A DNA stretch of 64,000 nt from Methylocapsa sp. S129 (GTDB taxonomy: Bacteria > Pseudomonadota > Alphaproteobacteria > Rhizobiales > Beijerinckiaceae): contig NZ_LMUI01000011.1 of assembly GCF_009765995.1 (NCBI RefSeq), positions 180,285 through 244,284 on the forward strand. Reading direction: 5' to 3'. This document shows, in pieces, positions 16,352 through 25,119 of this stretch (positions within the stretch are counted from its first letter, which is position 1; the number at the start of each line of letters is the position of its first letter). The translations under genes and the position numbers were made by a program. A model generated the notes under the pieces. It did not search any database, was not told where the DNA came from, and was given only the letters and a program-made list of their open reading frames with translations.

Positions 16352-16702
16352 TCAGAAAAAACCCGCCATGTAGCTGAACAGGCCGAGCTTATCGGGACGA
16401 ACGAAATTATAACCCGTCGAGACCTTGGTTCCGTCCTGCTTGTGGAGAGACCAGACCGCAAGCAGCTCGCCATGATGAACGAGCAGCCTGTCGGTGCTAA
16501 ACGTGGCTCCCGGCATGTGCTTTTGAAAATTGCCGATGTGGGCGTGCAGGCTTGCGCGGCCCTTGCCTTCACCACCCGGATTTGTAAAGACGAGGTCATC
16601 CGACACGCACCGCTCGAGCAGGCGCTGGCGTTCAGCTTCATCGGTTGTCGCATAGGCGGCGAAATAGGCGTTCCACCGCTCCTCAAAAGCATCCTTGTCC
16701 AT
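16352..16702 (-). CDS. SnoaL/NTF2-like protein
   Basis: This 116-aa single-domain protein has the alpha+beta cone fold signature: an N-terminal helix (FEERWNAYFAAYATTDEAERQRLLERC), DDLVFTNPGGEGKGRASLHAHIGNF, and a strand-rich C-terminus with a conserved W. Such proteins act as small isomerases, hydrolases or ligand carriers. The start was placed at MDKDAFEE, 26 codons inside the longest frame, where a purine-rich site and the domain start agree. It forms an operon with the membrane protein behind it and faces an AraC-type regulator 90 bp away, which probably controls it. Confidence 0.7.
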   Translation of the reverse strand: MDKDAFEERWNAYFAAYATTDEAERQRLLERCVSDDLVFTNPGGEGKGRASLHAHIGNFQKHMPGATFSTDRLLVHHGELLAVWSLHKQDGTKVSTGYNFVRPDKLGLFSYMAGFF

Positions 16703-16792
16703 TGCTTCTTCTCTTGGCTCGCTATCGGGCGCACTGGATTGACGCCCGCACGCCGAGGAGATATCGCGCCGTATCCACATGGTCGATAATCG

Positions 16793-17752
16793 ATGCGCGA
16801 AAAAACTTTATACAGCGTCCAAAGCGTCAACGATCCTCTTCTCGACCTAATCCGTCTGCTGCGGCCACGGGCCGCGCTGTTCGGCGGCGGCCTCAATGCC
16901 GCGGGCGACTGGGGCGTCTCGTTTCGTATGCGCAACGACCTCCTGTTCTGCTGGATCGAGAGCGGCGCATGCCTGCTTTTGCGCCCAAACTGCGCGCCAC
17001 TCTGCATCGAACAGGGCGATTTCCTGTTGATCAGGACGGTCACGCCCTTCACGCTCGCATCCGATGCGTCGGTCGAGCCTATCGACAGCGAGGCCGCCGT
17101 TGCCGCGAACGGCGACGTGCGCCTGAGAGTGGGATCTGGCGGCGACCGGCGGGTTGTGCTGCATGCCGGCAAGTTCACCTTCGACACCGCGAACGAGGAC
17201 CTGCTGGCTCCCTTGCTGCCATCGCTCGTACACCTCGCCGCCGGCGACACGTCGCTCGGCCGCGTGCGTGCCCTGCTTAACCTGAACGAGCTTGAAGCCC
17301 GGCAGCCCGGCCCCGCCAGCGCCTTCGTCATTCTGCGATTAGTCGAGCTGATCCTCGTGGAGATCCTGCGAAGCAAACGGGGCCTCGTCGACGAGGCGCA
17401 GACCGGTCTGCTCGCCGGCCTCGCGGACCCCGTTGCAGGGCGCGCGCTCATCGCGATGCATCGCGACGTGGCGCATGAGTGGACCGTCGCCGAGCTGGCA
17501 AAATTATGCGGCGTCTCCCGCTCCACATTCGCAGCGCGGTTCCGCAGCATCGTCGGCGCGGCGCCCATCGACTATCTGCTGGCTTGGCGGATGGCGCTCG
17601 CCAAGGACGCGCTGCGCCGTGGCGCGATGACGAGCAGCGAGATTGCCTTCGCCATCGGCTTCAAGTCGCCGAGCGCTTTCAGCACGGCGTTTACGCGTGC
17701 GATCGGATGCTCGCCGAAAAGTTTCGTGCGCGCTCTGCAGCCCTCATTGTGA
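16793..17752 (+). CDS. AraC-family transcriptional regulator, cupin plus HTH
   Basis: The 319-aa protein has an N-terminal cupin-type sensing domain (cupin_6-like, with CIEQGDFLLIRTVTPFTL). Its C-terminal double HTH of AraC type (WTVAELAKLCGVSRSTFAARFRSIVG, then TSSEIAFAIGFKSPSAFSTAF) spans about residues 225-315. It is divergent from the SnoaL-like and membrane-protein pair, its likely target. Members of this subgroup usually respond to small electrophiles or metabolites; the inducer cannot be read here. An IS3 fragment begins 30 bp downstream. Confidence 0.88.
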   Translation: MREKTLYSVQSVNDPLLDLIRLLRPRAALFGGGLNAAGDWGVSFRMRNDLLFCWIESGACLLLRPNCAPLCIEQGDFLLIRTVTPFTLASDASVEPIDSEAAVAANGDVRLRVGSGGDRRVVLHAGKFTFDTANEDLLAPLLPSLVHLAAGDTSLGRVRALLNLNELEARQPGPASAFVILRLVELILVEILRSKRGLVDEAQTGLLAGLADPVAGRALIAMHRDVAHEWTVAELAKLCGVSRSTFAARFRSIVGAAPIDYLLAWRMALAKDALRRGAMTSSEIAFAIGFKSPSAFSTAFTRAIGCSPKSFVRALQPSL

Positions 17753-17782
17753 GGCGTAACATGGCCGCCATACACATAGAGG

Positions 17783-17925
17783 TGGGCTGCGCCCCTCAGG
17801 TGAGACACGCAGATTGAGTGACATGGCCTTTTAGGAGGCCTTATGTCCAATCATCCGATGCGCATCTTTTCGAGCACGTTCAAGGAACAGACTGTCAGGC
17901 GGTTGGAGTCTGGCGAGGCTTCGGC
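17783..17925 (+). mobile_element. IS3-family 5' remnant (left end plus start of orfA)
   Basis: The left end (from 17783, TGGGCTGCGCCCC...GTGAGACACG) is followed by AGGAGG-type ribosome site and an ATG at 17843. It encodes SNHPMRIFSSTFKEQTVRRL then ESGEA, the classic opening of an IS3-family OrfA. Homology stops there and the 3' end of the marR gene begins within a dozen bases. The matching opposite end lies at 20307-20333, beyond the MFS gene. Confidence 0.7.
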
Positions 17926-17936
17926 GGCGCCTTCTT

Positions 17937-18590
17937 CTATTTCGCTTGGGATAGCTCCACGCCGGGTTCCGTCTCGTCCATCATCTGCTTGACGGCGTCG
18001 GCCGACCGGCTCATCCCCGCTTCGTCGATCGCCCAACCCGCAAAGCGCTCCAGCAAGGCGGCGAACGTCACGAGGTCCTGTTCGTCCCATTGCGCCAGCG
18101 AGCCTGCGAAAATCCGCCATTTGGTCTGGCGCACCGCCGTCACGAAGCGCTCGCCCCTGGCGGTGAGTTGAAGGCAGATGCGTCGGGCGTCGAGTTGCGA
18201 TGCGACGCGGAAGGCGTAGCCGCGCTCGACAAGATCGGCGGAGATGCGGCTGGCGCGGGAGGGGTCGATCCCTAAGCGCTCGGCGATGATCCCGACCGTC
18301 ACCTCGTCCTGCGGGGCGGCGCCGGCGCCTGGATTGTGCGCGATGGCGATGATCGCGTCGAGATGGCTCACTTCCAGCGAGGGATCGATGCGGGCCAGGA
18401 TCAAACGACCAAAATCCCGGCGCTGGATCGAGCGGCGCACTTTGATCATCACCGCATCGATGGCGGCGACGGCCTTGGCCGCCGCTTCCGACAGGCCGCT
18501 TCTCAGCGCCAAATCCGCGAGGTCCGGATCGCCCTGGCACAGGGCGGGAAATCGGTCAGGCGTGCCCGGTCCGGAAGCATTGTCGCTCAT
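17937..18590 (-). CDS. MarR-family transcriptional regulator
   Basis: The 217-aa protein has a winged-helix region (VTVGIIAERLGIDPSRASRISADLVERGYAFRVASQLDARRICLQLTARG, residues about 100-150) with the MarR D-x-R wing (DARR). It is longer than a minimal MarR because of an N-terminal extension. The start was moved from a TTG to the ATG of MSDNASG. It is divergent from the MFS efflux gene 118 bp away, and a strong palindrome lies between them, so it most likely represses the transporter and itself and is released by a drug-like ligand. Its 3' end abuts an IS3 remnant. Confidence 0.9.
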   Translation of the reverse strand: MSDNASGPGTPDRFPALCQGDPDLADLALRSGLSEAAAKAVAAIDAVMIKVRRSIQRRDFGRLILARIDPSLEVSHLDAIIAIAHNPGAGAAPQDEVTVGIIAERLGIDPSRASRISADLVERGYAFRVASQLDARRICLQLTARGERFVTAVRQTKWRIFAGSLAQWDEQDLVTFAALLERFAGWAIDEAGMSRSADAVKQMMDETEPGVELSQAK

Positions 18591-18615
18591 ATCCCAGCGC
18601 GCTAGCAAAAATACG

Positions 18616-18660
18616 TGTCAATGTCAAATATATGCCTGAAACATATATTTGATGTTGACA
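18616..18660. promoter_or_regulatory. Palindromic operator between marR and MFS gene
   Basis: The arms TGTCAATGTCAAATATAT (18616-18633) and ATATATTTGATGTTGACA (18643-18660) are inverted copies with two mismatches around a 9-base centre. TTGACA-like sequences are included, so bound regulator would cover promoter elements on both sides. This is the expected position for the MarR-family operator. Confidence 0.75.
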
Positions 18661-18708
18661 TGTATCTGCTATGGGCACATAAACTGCGCCCGGTCCACGG
18701 AGATATCG

Positions 18709-20238
18709 ATGACTCTTGACTCGACCCTTCCCGATGCGGCGCCCGTCGAGGCCGAAGCCGGGCCCGACCTCGCAACATTGATCGTCTATTTCGGCGCGCT
18801 GATCGCCATGTTCATGGCCACCATCGACATGCAGATCGTCGTCACGGCCTTGCCCACCATCGCCGGCGAACTGGGCAATCTGCATTTGTTCGGCTGGGTT
18901 GGCGCGGCCTACCTGCTCTCGACCTCCGCGGTTGCGCCGTTCTACGGCAAGCTTGGCGACATGGTTGGCCGCAAAAACGTGGTGTTGACGGCGATCGGCT
19001 TGTTCCTGCTAGGCTCGCTGGTCTGCGGCGCCGCATGGTCGATGGAGAGCCTGATCGCCGCGCGCGTTCTGCAGGGCATAGGCGGCGGCGGTCTGATGGT
19101 CTCGGCCTTCGCGATGATCGGCGAACTGTTCGGCCCGCGCGACCGCGCCAAATATCAAGGCTACAGTTCGGCGGTGTTCGCGCTGTCGTCGGTCCTCGGC
19201 CCGTTGGCCGGAGGCTATATCACCAGCCTGTTCGGCTGGCGCTGGGTGTTCCTGGTCAATCTGCCGGTCGGAATCGTCGTGCTGGCGGTGCTCGCCGTCG
19301 CCATGCGCGGCCGGTCCAGCCAGAAGAGGCATCGCGTCGACTATCTTGGCGGCGCGCTGCTGGCCATCGGCACGACCGCCATCGTCTATTGGGGCTATCA
19401 TGTGCTCGATCCCGCCGGGCCGGACCTCCTCACCTTCGTGCTGCCGATAATCGCGCTCGCCGCGATCGCGTCGTTCATCATGGTCGAGCGGCGGGCCGAG
19501 GAGCCGATCGTGCCCTTGCGGCTGTTTGGCATTTCGACGGTCAGCATCGTCTCGGGCGTGTCGCTGGTCTCGGGATCCGTGACGCTGGGGATGTTCTTCT
19601 ATTTCGCGCTCTACATGCAGACGCTGACCGGATTGAGCCCGGCGGCGGTCGGCTTCCTGTTCCTGCCCGCTTCCGTCACCTCGATGATCGTCTCGATCGT
19701 TGCAGGACGGGTGATCGCCGCGACCGGCCGCTACAAATGGATGCCGGTGGCGGCGATGGGTATCGGCGGGCTGCTGATGCTCAGCTTTGTCCTCGTCAAT
19801 GCGCACACGCCTATCTGGCTGCTGGCGGCGATGATGGGCTTGTTCGGCGTCAGCATGGGTCTGCAGTTCCAGGTGCTGATCGTGGCGATCCAGGCCGCCG
19901 CGCCGCTGCGGGACATTGGCGCCGTCACCTCGCTGATCACTCAGGCGCGGACCATCGGGGCGTCGCTGGGACTGGCGCTGAACGGCGCCGTGATGACCTG
20001 GGCGCTGAATCGACAGACGGCCGAGCTTCCCGCCGATGCGGCCGCGCTGCTGCCCGAGGGCCTAACCGGACTGAACCCGCGCCTCGCATGGAGCCTGCCG
20101 GATAGTGTCCGCGAAGTGGTGTTCGGCCATTATTCGAGCGGCTTCAACACGATGTTCGTCTGGGTGGCGGCGCTCTATTTCGTCGCCATGGCGCTGACGC
20201 TTCTGCTGGAGGACGTCCAGATCCCTAAGCGAAGCTGA
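18709..20238 (+). CDS. MFS drug efflux transporter, DHA2 (14-TM) family
   Basis: The 509-aa protein has about 14 membrane helices. DHA2 marks include motif A-type GKLGDMVGRKNV after the second helix, the R-x-L-Q-G-I-G-G-G block (ARVLQGIGGGGLMV), and antiporter motif C-like LGPLAGGYITSLFGWRWVF. These proton-driven exporters expel cationic drugs, dyes or antibiotics through the inner membrane. The start was placed 20 codons inside the longest frame, where GGAG lies six bases upstream of the ATG. It is controlled, by position, by the divergent MarR regulator. The pair sits between two inverted IS3-type ends. Confidence 0.92.
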   Translation: MTLDSTLPDAAPVEAEAGPDLATLIVYFGALIAMFMATIDMQIVVTALPTIAGELGNLHLFGWVGAAYLLSTSAVAPFYGKLGDMVGRKNVVLTAIGLFLLGSLVCGAAWSMESLIAARVLQGIGGGGLMVSAFAMIGELFGPRDRAKYQGYSSAVFALSSVLGPLAGGYITSLFGWRWVFLVNLPVGIVVLAVLAVAMRGRSSQKRHRVDYLGGALLAIGTTAIVYWGYHVLDPAGPDLLTFVLPIIALAAIASFIMVERRAEEPIVPLRLFGISTVSIVSGVSLVSGSVTLGMFFYFALYMQTLTGLSPAAVGFLFLPASVTSMIVSIVAGRVIAATGRYKWMPVAAMGIGGLLMLSFVLVNAHTPIWLLAAMMGLFGVSMGLQFQVLIVAIQAAAPLRDIGAVTSLITQARTIGASLGLALNGAVMTWALNRQTAELPADAAALLPEGLTGLNPRLAWSLPDSVREVVFGHYSSGFNTMFVWVAALYFVAMALTLLLEDVQIPKRS

Positions 20239-20306
20239 GCCCGCCGATTCCTGGCGAAGCCGCTCGCCATAACGCGGCGTTACGGTGATCGTGACACAGA
20301 ACGAGT

Positions 20307-20333
20307 CGTGTCTCACGAGAGGGGCGCAGTCCA
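20307..20333 (-). mobile_element. IS3-family right end
   Basis: Reverse-complemented, this matches the left end at 17783-17809 in 24 of 27 positions (differences at positions 4, 16 and 17). With that left end it brackets the marR-MFS pair in the geometry of one insertion sequence. A partial RAYT-like TTACGGTGA lies about 25 bases before it. I see no target-site duplication. Confidence 0.65.
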
Positions 20334-20364
20334 AAGAGCGTCAATGATCGTTTGAGACGCCCGA

Positions 20365-21159
20365 TCATTTGGCGCCGCCCGCCATCGGCTCCAGGCCGCT
20401 GGCCGCGATGGCGGGAGCGGCGTCGGGCGAGGCGAGGAACCGAACGAGCGCTCGGGCCGCCTCGGGCTCCCGGCTCCCCGAGACAACGCCAGCCGAAAAG
20501 ACGGTGAATTTTTGCACCTCGGGCGGCAGGGGTCCAACAATGTCGATGCCCGCGATGGGCTTCAATTCGCTGATCTGCTGAAATCCGATCTCGGCGTCCC
20601 CGCGCGCGACAACGGCGCCGACGGGCTCGGCGGGGATCATGCGCGCTTTGGCGGCGACCGCATCGGCGACGCCCAAATTCTTCAGCATCTCGTTCTGGAT
20701 ATAAACGCCGCTCGCGCTGTCCGAATAGGCGATGGATTTGGCGGCCAGCAGCGTTCGCCGCAGCGCGTCGACGGAGCCGATATCGGGTTTGGGCGCGCCC
20801 GCGCGCACCGCGACTCCGATGCCGGAACGCGCGAGATCGACCCGGCTGTCCCCGTCCACTTTGCCTTGCTTGACAAGGTCCCCCAGCGCATATCCCACCA
20901 TGATCACAACGTCGATCGCCTCCCCGCGCGCCAGCCGGGAGGGAACCGCGTCCGCGGTATTCCCCATCGAAGGCCCCCAATTCGTGACGAGCTTGTCGCC
21001 GCTCTGGCGCTCAAATTCGGGAGCCAGCGCCCGGTAGGCGGCGGCAAAGCCCCCTGAGCTGACCACCCTGACCTCGCCGGCGAAGGCCGCGCTGACGAGG
21101 AAAAGAGCGCTCGCCAAGGCGATGCTTGCGGCGCGGACAAGGCTTAGCTGCGATCTCAT
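20365..21159 (-). CDS. Periplasmic substrate-binding protein, ModA-like
   Basis: The 264-aa protein has a signal peptide (residues about 1-27, ending SAAFA-GE) and the type-II periplasmic-binding fold of the molybdate-binding/SBP_bac_11 group: VVSSGGFAAAYRALAPEFERQSG, then DVVIMVGYALGDLVKQGKV, SIAYSDSASGVYI and GAVVARGDAEIGFQQISEL. The ATG of MRSQL has GGGAGAAGC just upstream. No permease or ATPase adjoins it, so it may be an orphan binding protein or a sensor. The ligand need not be molybdate; many relatives of this shape are annotated only generically. Confidence 0.8.
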   Translation of the reverse strand: MRSQLSLVRAASIALASALFLVSAAFAGEVRVVSSGGFAAAYRALAPEFERQSGDKLVTNWGPSMGNTADAVPSRLARGEAIDVVIMVGYALGDLVKQGKVDGDSRVDLARSGIGVAVRAGAPKPDIGSVDALRRTLLAAKSIAYSDSASGVYIQNEMLKNLGVADAVAAKARMIPAEPVGAVVARGDAEIGFQQISELKPIAGIDIVGPLPPEVQKFTVFSAGVVSGSREPEAARALVRFLASPDAAPAIAASGLEPMAGGAK

Positions 21160-21349
21160 CGCTTCTCCCCGAGACTGCGAGGACAAAAACGCCATTGTTC
21201 TGAAAAGCCGGCATCGCTGGTCTCAGCGCGATATTGCGTCCGATCGGGCGGCGACGGGAAGCAAAAGTTCTGCGACCTGCAACGGCCGCCGCTCGTGCAA
21301 GCATTGCGGGACGAGCAATGATCGGCGCCTCGGAACCGGAAGCTTTTTT

Positions 21350-21565
21350 CTACAGTCTGGGCCGCTCAAAGGCGTGGAGCTTGTCGATGGCCTCCAAGGT
21401 CGCCATGACGCGCATGCGAAGTTTATGAACTTCGTTTTCGGATGCGCTTTCGGCGACCGCGCGGCACAATAATTCTCGCGTCAACGCCAAGGAATCGCGC
21501 AAATCGGCGATCCGCTCTCCAATTTCGGAGCGAATATGAGACGGCGGAGCGACTGTGCCGTGCAT
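21350..21565 (-). CDS. Small helical protein, unknown function
   Basis: This 71-aa soluble protein starts at an ATG with GGGAGGA six bases upstream, well inside a longer meaningless frame. It is nearly all helix (IGERIADLRDSLALTRELLC, then SENEVHKLRMRVMATLEAID), like a two-helix coiled-coil hairpin. No family is recognised. It stands alone between a substrate-binding protein and a phosphoesterase on the same strand. Confidence 0.55.
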   Translation of the reverse strand: MHGTVAPPSHIRSEIGERIADLRDSLALTRELLCRAVAESASENEVHKLRMRVMATLEAIDKLHAFERPRL

Positions 21566-21807
21566 CTTGTCCTCCCGTTCGGTTTCGGCGATGGAAGATC
21601 GCGATTGCCTAATGATTGAGCAACCGACTGAGTTCCGGGTGCGCCGAATTAATTTTGAATGACGCTGCGATGCTGGACGACGGCGCGCCCAGAGAAGATC
21701 GCCCAACATCGGCCAGCGCCGGCCAAGCCGAACGCCGCGACAAATAGTTGCAACTTTCCAAAACGCCGGTGGTTGAGCCGTCGCCGGGGCGGAAAGCGCA
21801 TAGCCGC

Positions 21808-22548
21808 TCATGCAGGAGGCATTCGCCCGGTGCGGATGGAGAATGCGACGGCGTCTCTGCCTGCTCTTTCCGCTTGGCGTGCGGCCTCCTCGAAATTGTA
21901 TGGCACGGCGCGTAGCTCTGCAGCCCAACCATCAGCAAGTCTTTCAAGGAGGGCGTATCTTGCGTGCGGCGCGCCGGCCTCCATGACGTGCGGAATTGGC
22001 GAATTATCTCGATAGCCAGGCATTCCGACGCTGCCGGGGTTCACAATCAAGACGCCTCCGGCGGCGACGATGCGTGGAATATGCGTATGGCCGCAGAGTA
22101 CGACGCTCGCCTTCCCTATCCCTTTGAGTCTTGCAACGATGGCGTCCTCTCTGTCCAAAATGGGGTGGCCCGAACGAACATCCTCGAGAAGATATTCGAG
22201 GTCTCCGCCCGCTGGGCTTCCGTGGCAGGCGAAGACTTGTTCATCCGCGAGCGCGAGCGTTTTTGGCAGGCTCGCTATCCAATCAAGATGAGCGTTCGTC
22301 AGGAGAGGTCTGGCGAAAGCATCCGAAACGCCCATCCCGCCCTGCAACAATTGTCGCTCATGGTTTCCGGCAATCGTTGGGCATTCGAGGCCAACCTGGA
22401 GGTCAGCGCTTTGGGCCGGATCGAATGGTCCCGATACGAGGTCGCCAAGATTGACGATTTGGTCGAGCGCAGATGCGCGTATGTGAGCCAGGACGGCTTT
22501 AAGGGCCACGGCGTTTCCGTGAACGTCAGCAATAACAGCGATGCGCAT
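21808..22548 (-). CDS. Metallophosphoesterase (YfcE/diadenosine tetraphosphatase-like)
   Basis: The 246-aa calcineurin-like phosphoesterase carries all the metal-binding blocks: D-x-H (IADVHGN), GD-x (NLGDLVSGP), GNHE (IAGNHERQL), H (FACHGSP) and GHTH (VLCGHTHIP), ending with the NPGSVG motif of this subfamily. It hydrolyses phosphodiester or phosphomonoester bonds with two metal ions; the physiological substrate is not deducible. The start was set at MRIAVIADVHGN, the canonical beginning of the fold. A carboxylesterase gene precedes it by 64 bp on the same strand and the two may share a transcript. Confidence 0.9.
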   Translation of the reverse strand: MRIAVIADVHGNAVALKAVLAHIRASALDQIVNLGDLVSGPFDPAQSADLQVGLECPTIAGNHERQLLQGGMGVSDAFARPLLTNAHLDWIASLPKTLALADEQVFACHGSPAGGDLEYLLEDVRSGHPILDREDAIVARLKGIGKASVVLCGHTHIPRIVAAGGVLIVNPGSVGMPGYRDNSPIPHVMEAGAPHARYALLERLADGWAAELRAVPYNFEEAARQAERAGRDAVAFSIRTGRMPPA

Positions 22549-22612
22549 GAGACTGTCGATCCGTATCGTTGGAAGTGAGCGGCTTCGCGACCCACGTCGC
22601 CCATCATGGCGT

Positions 22613-24163
22613 CTAGGGCGCTTCGCGCCAACGCATCGGCAGAATGCCGTTCTGTCTGAAACTGCCGAGGAAGCGGAAGCGCGCAGCTTGCGGATTGGGA
22701 CGCGCTTCGATCGTCGCATCGAGGATCTGTACGACGTCTTCCTCATCATACGCCGGCCATTCTGGCAGGCCAGTTCCGTTGGGATCCCCGTGCATCGCGA
22801 AATTCACCCAATAGCTCATCATTGTCTGCGCCAGAGCGCGATCCGCCTCGGCCGGCGGCGCGCCGCCGCCGATCACCTGTTGCGGCGTCAAAGTGCCGAA
22901 GACAAAGGGGATCTCGGTGACGTGCGAGGCGATCGGCGTGTAGGGCGACGTGTAACTGAACATGTAGCCATAGACGGGCGCGCGACCGCCTGCTCGATGC
23001 AGTTGCAGCCACTGCCAGCACTGCTCGCCGACCACAATGTCGCCCGTGAGCGCGGCGGCGGAAGCCTTGGCCTGCGCGTCGGTGTCGGCAGGGTAGACCT
23101 CCAGGAAATCCGCCATGCGTTCCCTACCGAACATCGCCTCGGCCGCGGCGCAAAAGGCTTGCGCCGATTGATCGGGGAGTGATTGTGAGAGGAAAGGGAA
23201 TTCCTCCGTGGCGTTCCAACCCGCCAATAAGGGGATGGGCATTTGCTCGCCGCGCAGGAAGCGCGCAGCGGGCGCGTCGGGTATCACATGATGATCGATG
23301 CTGGGGGAGAACGCCGCTACGACGTGATCGGACTGAAAGCTCCAGGGCGCGGCTGCGTTCAATTGTTCGGCCGGCACGGCGCGCAAAGCCGCGATAGACG
23401 CATGGCCTTGCTGACGAGCGAAAGCGCGGCCGCGCGCTCTAGCTTCATCAAAGCCTTGCAGCGGCCCGTGTCTGCCATCCCAGAATGCGCCGCTTTCGCC
23501 AATGGCTTTGTGGAACAGTCCATGCGCCAGCGGCGAAGCCATCAAGATGCCGACGGCCATGGCGCCGGCGGATTCGCCGAACAGCGTGACATTGTCGGGA
23601 TCGCCGCCAAAGCCGGCGATATTGGCTTTGACCCAGCGCAGCGCCGCCAGTTGATCCTGCAGGCCATAATTGCCCGATGGCGCTTCCGAATCGAGATCGG
23701 GATGGGCGAAAAAGCCGAAGACGCCGAGGCGATAGTTGAAGCTGACGACGACGACGCCCTTGCCTGCCAACGGGCCGCCATTGGTGGCGGGATTAGCCGA
23801 GGAGCCGAATTGAAAGCCGCCGCCGTGAATCCACACCATCACGGGCCGCTTCTCGTCGGCCTGTTTCGCGGCGGTCCAGACATTGAGATAGAGGCAATCC
23901 GCACTGCGCGGCCCCGGCCGCTGATCATTTTCGAGCGCCGACAGACACCCTGCGCCAAATGTCGAGGCATCGCGCACGCCGTCCCAAGGCGTCGGCGGCT
24001 GCGGCGCGCGCCAACGAAGCGGCCCGACCGGCGGCGCCGCATACGGTATGCCCTTGAACGCCAGCGCGCCGCTACCATCCCGTGGGCAGCCACGCACGGG
24101 ACCGGCTTGCGTGCGAACCTGTCGTCCCAGTTCGGCTGCTTTCGCGGTCATGAAGGCGTTCAC
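22613..24163 (-). CDS. Type-B carboxylesterase
   Basis: This 516-aa alpha/beta hydrolase of the carboxylesterase/cholinesterase group has the FKGIPYAAPPVGPLRW opening, oxyanion HGGGF (113-117), nucleophile S198 in GESAGA, and length typical of the family. It has no signal peptide, so it is probably cytoplasmic. A GTG start is used with AAGGAG eight bases upstream. It is divergent from an AraC-type regulator 116 bp away, which probably controls it. Such enzymes hydrolyse small esters or xenobiotic carboxylesters; the substrate is unknown. Confidence 0.92.
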   Translation of the reverse strand: MNAFMTAKAAELGRQVRTQAGPVRGCPRDGSGALAFKGIPYAAPPVGPLRWRAPQPPTPWDGVRDASTFGAGCLSALENDQRPGPRSADCLYLNVWTAAKQADEKRPVMVWIHGGGFQFGSSANPATNGGPLAGKGVVVVSFNYRLGVFGFFAHPDLDSEAPSGNYGLQDQLAALRWVKANIAGFGGDPDNVTLFGESAGAMAVGILMASPLAHGLFHKAIGESGAFWDGRHGPLQGFDEARARGRAFARQQGHASIAALRAVPAEQLNAAAPWSFQSDHVVAAFSPSIDHHVIPDAPAARFLRGEQMPIPLLAGWNATEEFPFLSQSLPDQSAQAFCAAAEAMFGRERMADFLEVYPADTDAQAKASAAALTGDIVVGEQCWQWLQLHRAGGRAPVYGYMFSYTSPYTPIASHVTEIPFVFGTLTPQQVIGGGAPPAEADRALAQTMMSYWVNFAMHGDPNGTGLPEWPAYDEEDVVQILDATIEARPNPQAARFRFLGSFRQNGILPMRWREAP

Positions 24164-24279
24164 GGTCGTATCTCCTTATTATTTTTTGGGCGCCTACCCG
24201 GCATAGGTCAGAAATTTATCGACTTTCTCCTTTGATTAATTTAGATGTTCTATCAACCGATCGCTAAAAACCGTCAATC

Positions 24280-25077
24280 ATGAGACAACCTCTCCGCTAC
24301 CCCTGGCTCAATCTCGATGTGGATGACCGCTCCGCGCCGGTGATTGCCGTGCGCGTTGACGTGATCGGGACGAAGGCGGAGGCGCCCGATCATAGTCATC
24401 GCAAGGGGCAACTCGTCTTCGCGCTGGGAGGGGGCGTCACATGTCGCGTTCCCAGCGGCTTGTGGATGGTGCCGCCTCATTGCGGGGTTTGGGTTCCCGG
24501 GGGCATGCGCCACAGCAACCTGGCGACAGCCAATGCCCGGCTCTTCTTCGTCTATATCGAGCCGGAGGTTATCGACCTGCCGGATCGATGTTGCACGCTT
24601 TCGATCTCGCCACTGCTGCGCGAATTGATCGTCGAATTGTCCGATCAGGTAGCGGATGATGACAAGAGAGAGGACCTCTTGACGAGGATCCTGCTGCGGG
24701 AACTACCCCGGATGGCTGTTCAGCGCTTACATTTGCCGCTTTCGCCTGAGCCGCGGTTGAACCGGATCGCTGCAAGGCTGGCGGAAGACCCTTCCGACCG
24801 CCGCACACTGGCTGAATGGGCCAATCGCGTCGCCCTCAGCGAGAGCAGCCTCGCACGTCTCGTCGTCAAGGAGACAGGGTTGACCTTCGGCCGTTGGCGT
24901 CAGCAATTGCATTTGATCGTCGCTATACGAGAGCTCGCTTCCGGCGCAAGCGTACAGCAGGTTTCGGCCGACCTCGGCTATGAATCCGTGACGGCCTTTA
25001 TCACGATGTTCAAGAAAGCGCTGGGAAAGCCGCCGGCCAAATATCTCAACAGCGTCACGCAAAATACCGGATCCTGA
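24280..25077 (+). CDS. AraC-family transcriptional regulator with N-terminal cupin
   Basis: The 265-aa protein combines a cupin (HSHRKGQLVFALGGGVTCRV ... PPHCGVWVPGGMRHS, residues about 35-80) with a C-terminal AraC double HTH (RTLAEWANRVALSESSLARLV, then SVQQVSADLGYESVTAFITMFKKALG). This layout is typical of cupin-AraC repressor/activators (NimR/YdiP-like) that control a divergent efflux or hydrolase gene. The neighbour in that position is the type-B carboxylesterase. Confidence 0.9.
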   Translation: MRQPLRYPWLNLDVDDRSAPVIAVRVDVIGTKAEAPDHSHRKGQLVFALGGGVTCRVPSGLWMVPPHCGVWVPGGMRHSNLATANARLFFVYIEPEVIDLPDRCCTLSISPLLRELIVELSDQVADDDKREDLLTRILLRELPRMAVQRLHLPLSPEPRLNRIAARLAEDPSDRRTLAEWANRVALSESSLARLVVKETGLTFGRWRQQLHLIVAIRELASGASVQQVSADLGYESVTAFITMFKKALGKPPAKYLNSVTQNTGS

Positions 25078-25119
25078 TTCTCTAGTTGGCGAACCGAATA
25101 CGACGCTTGACGCCTTTCC

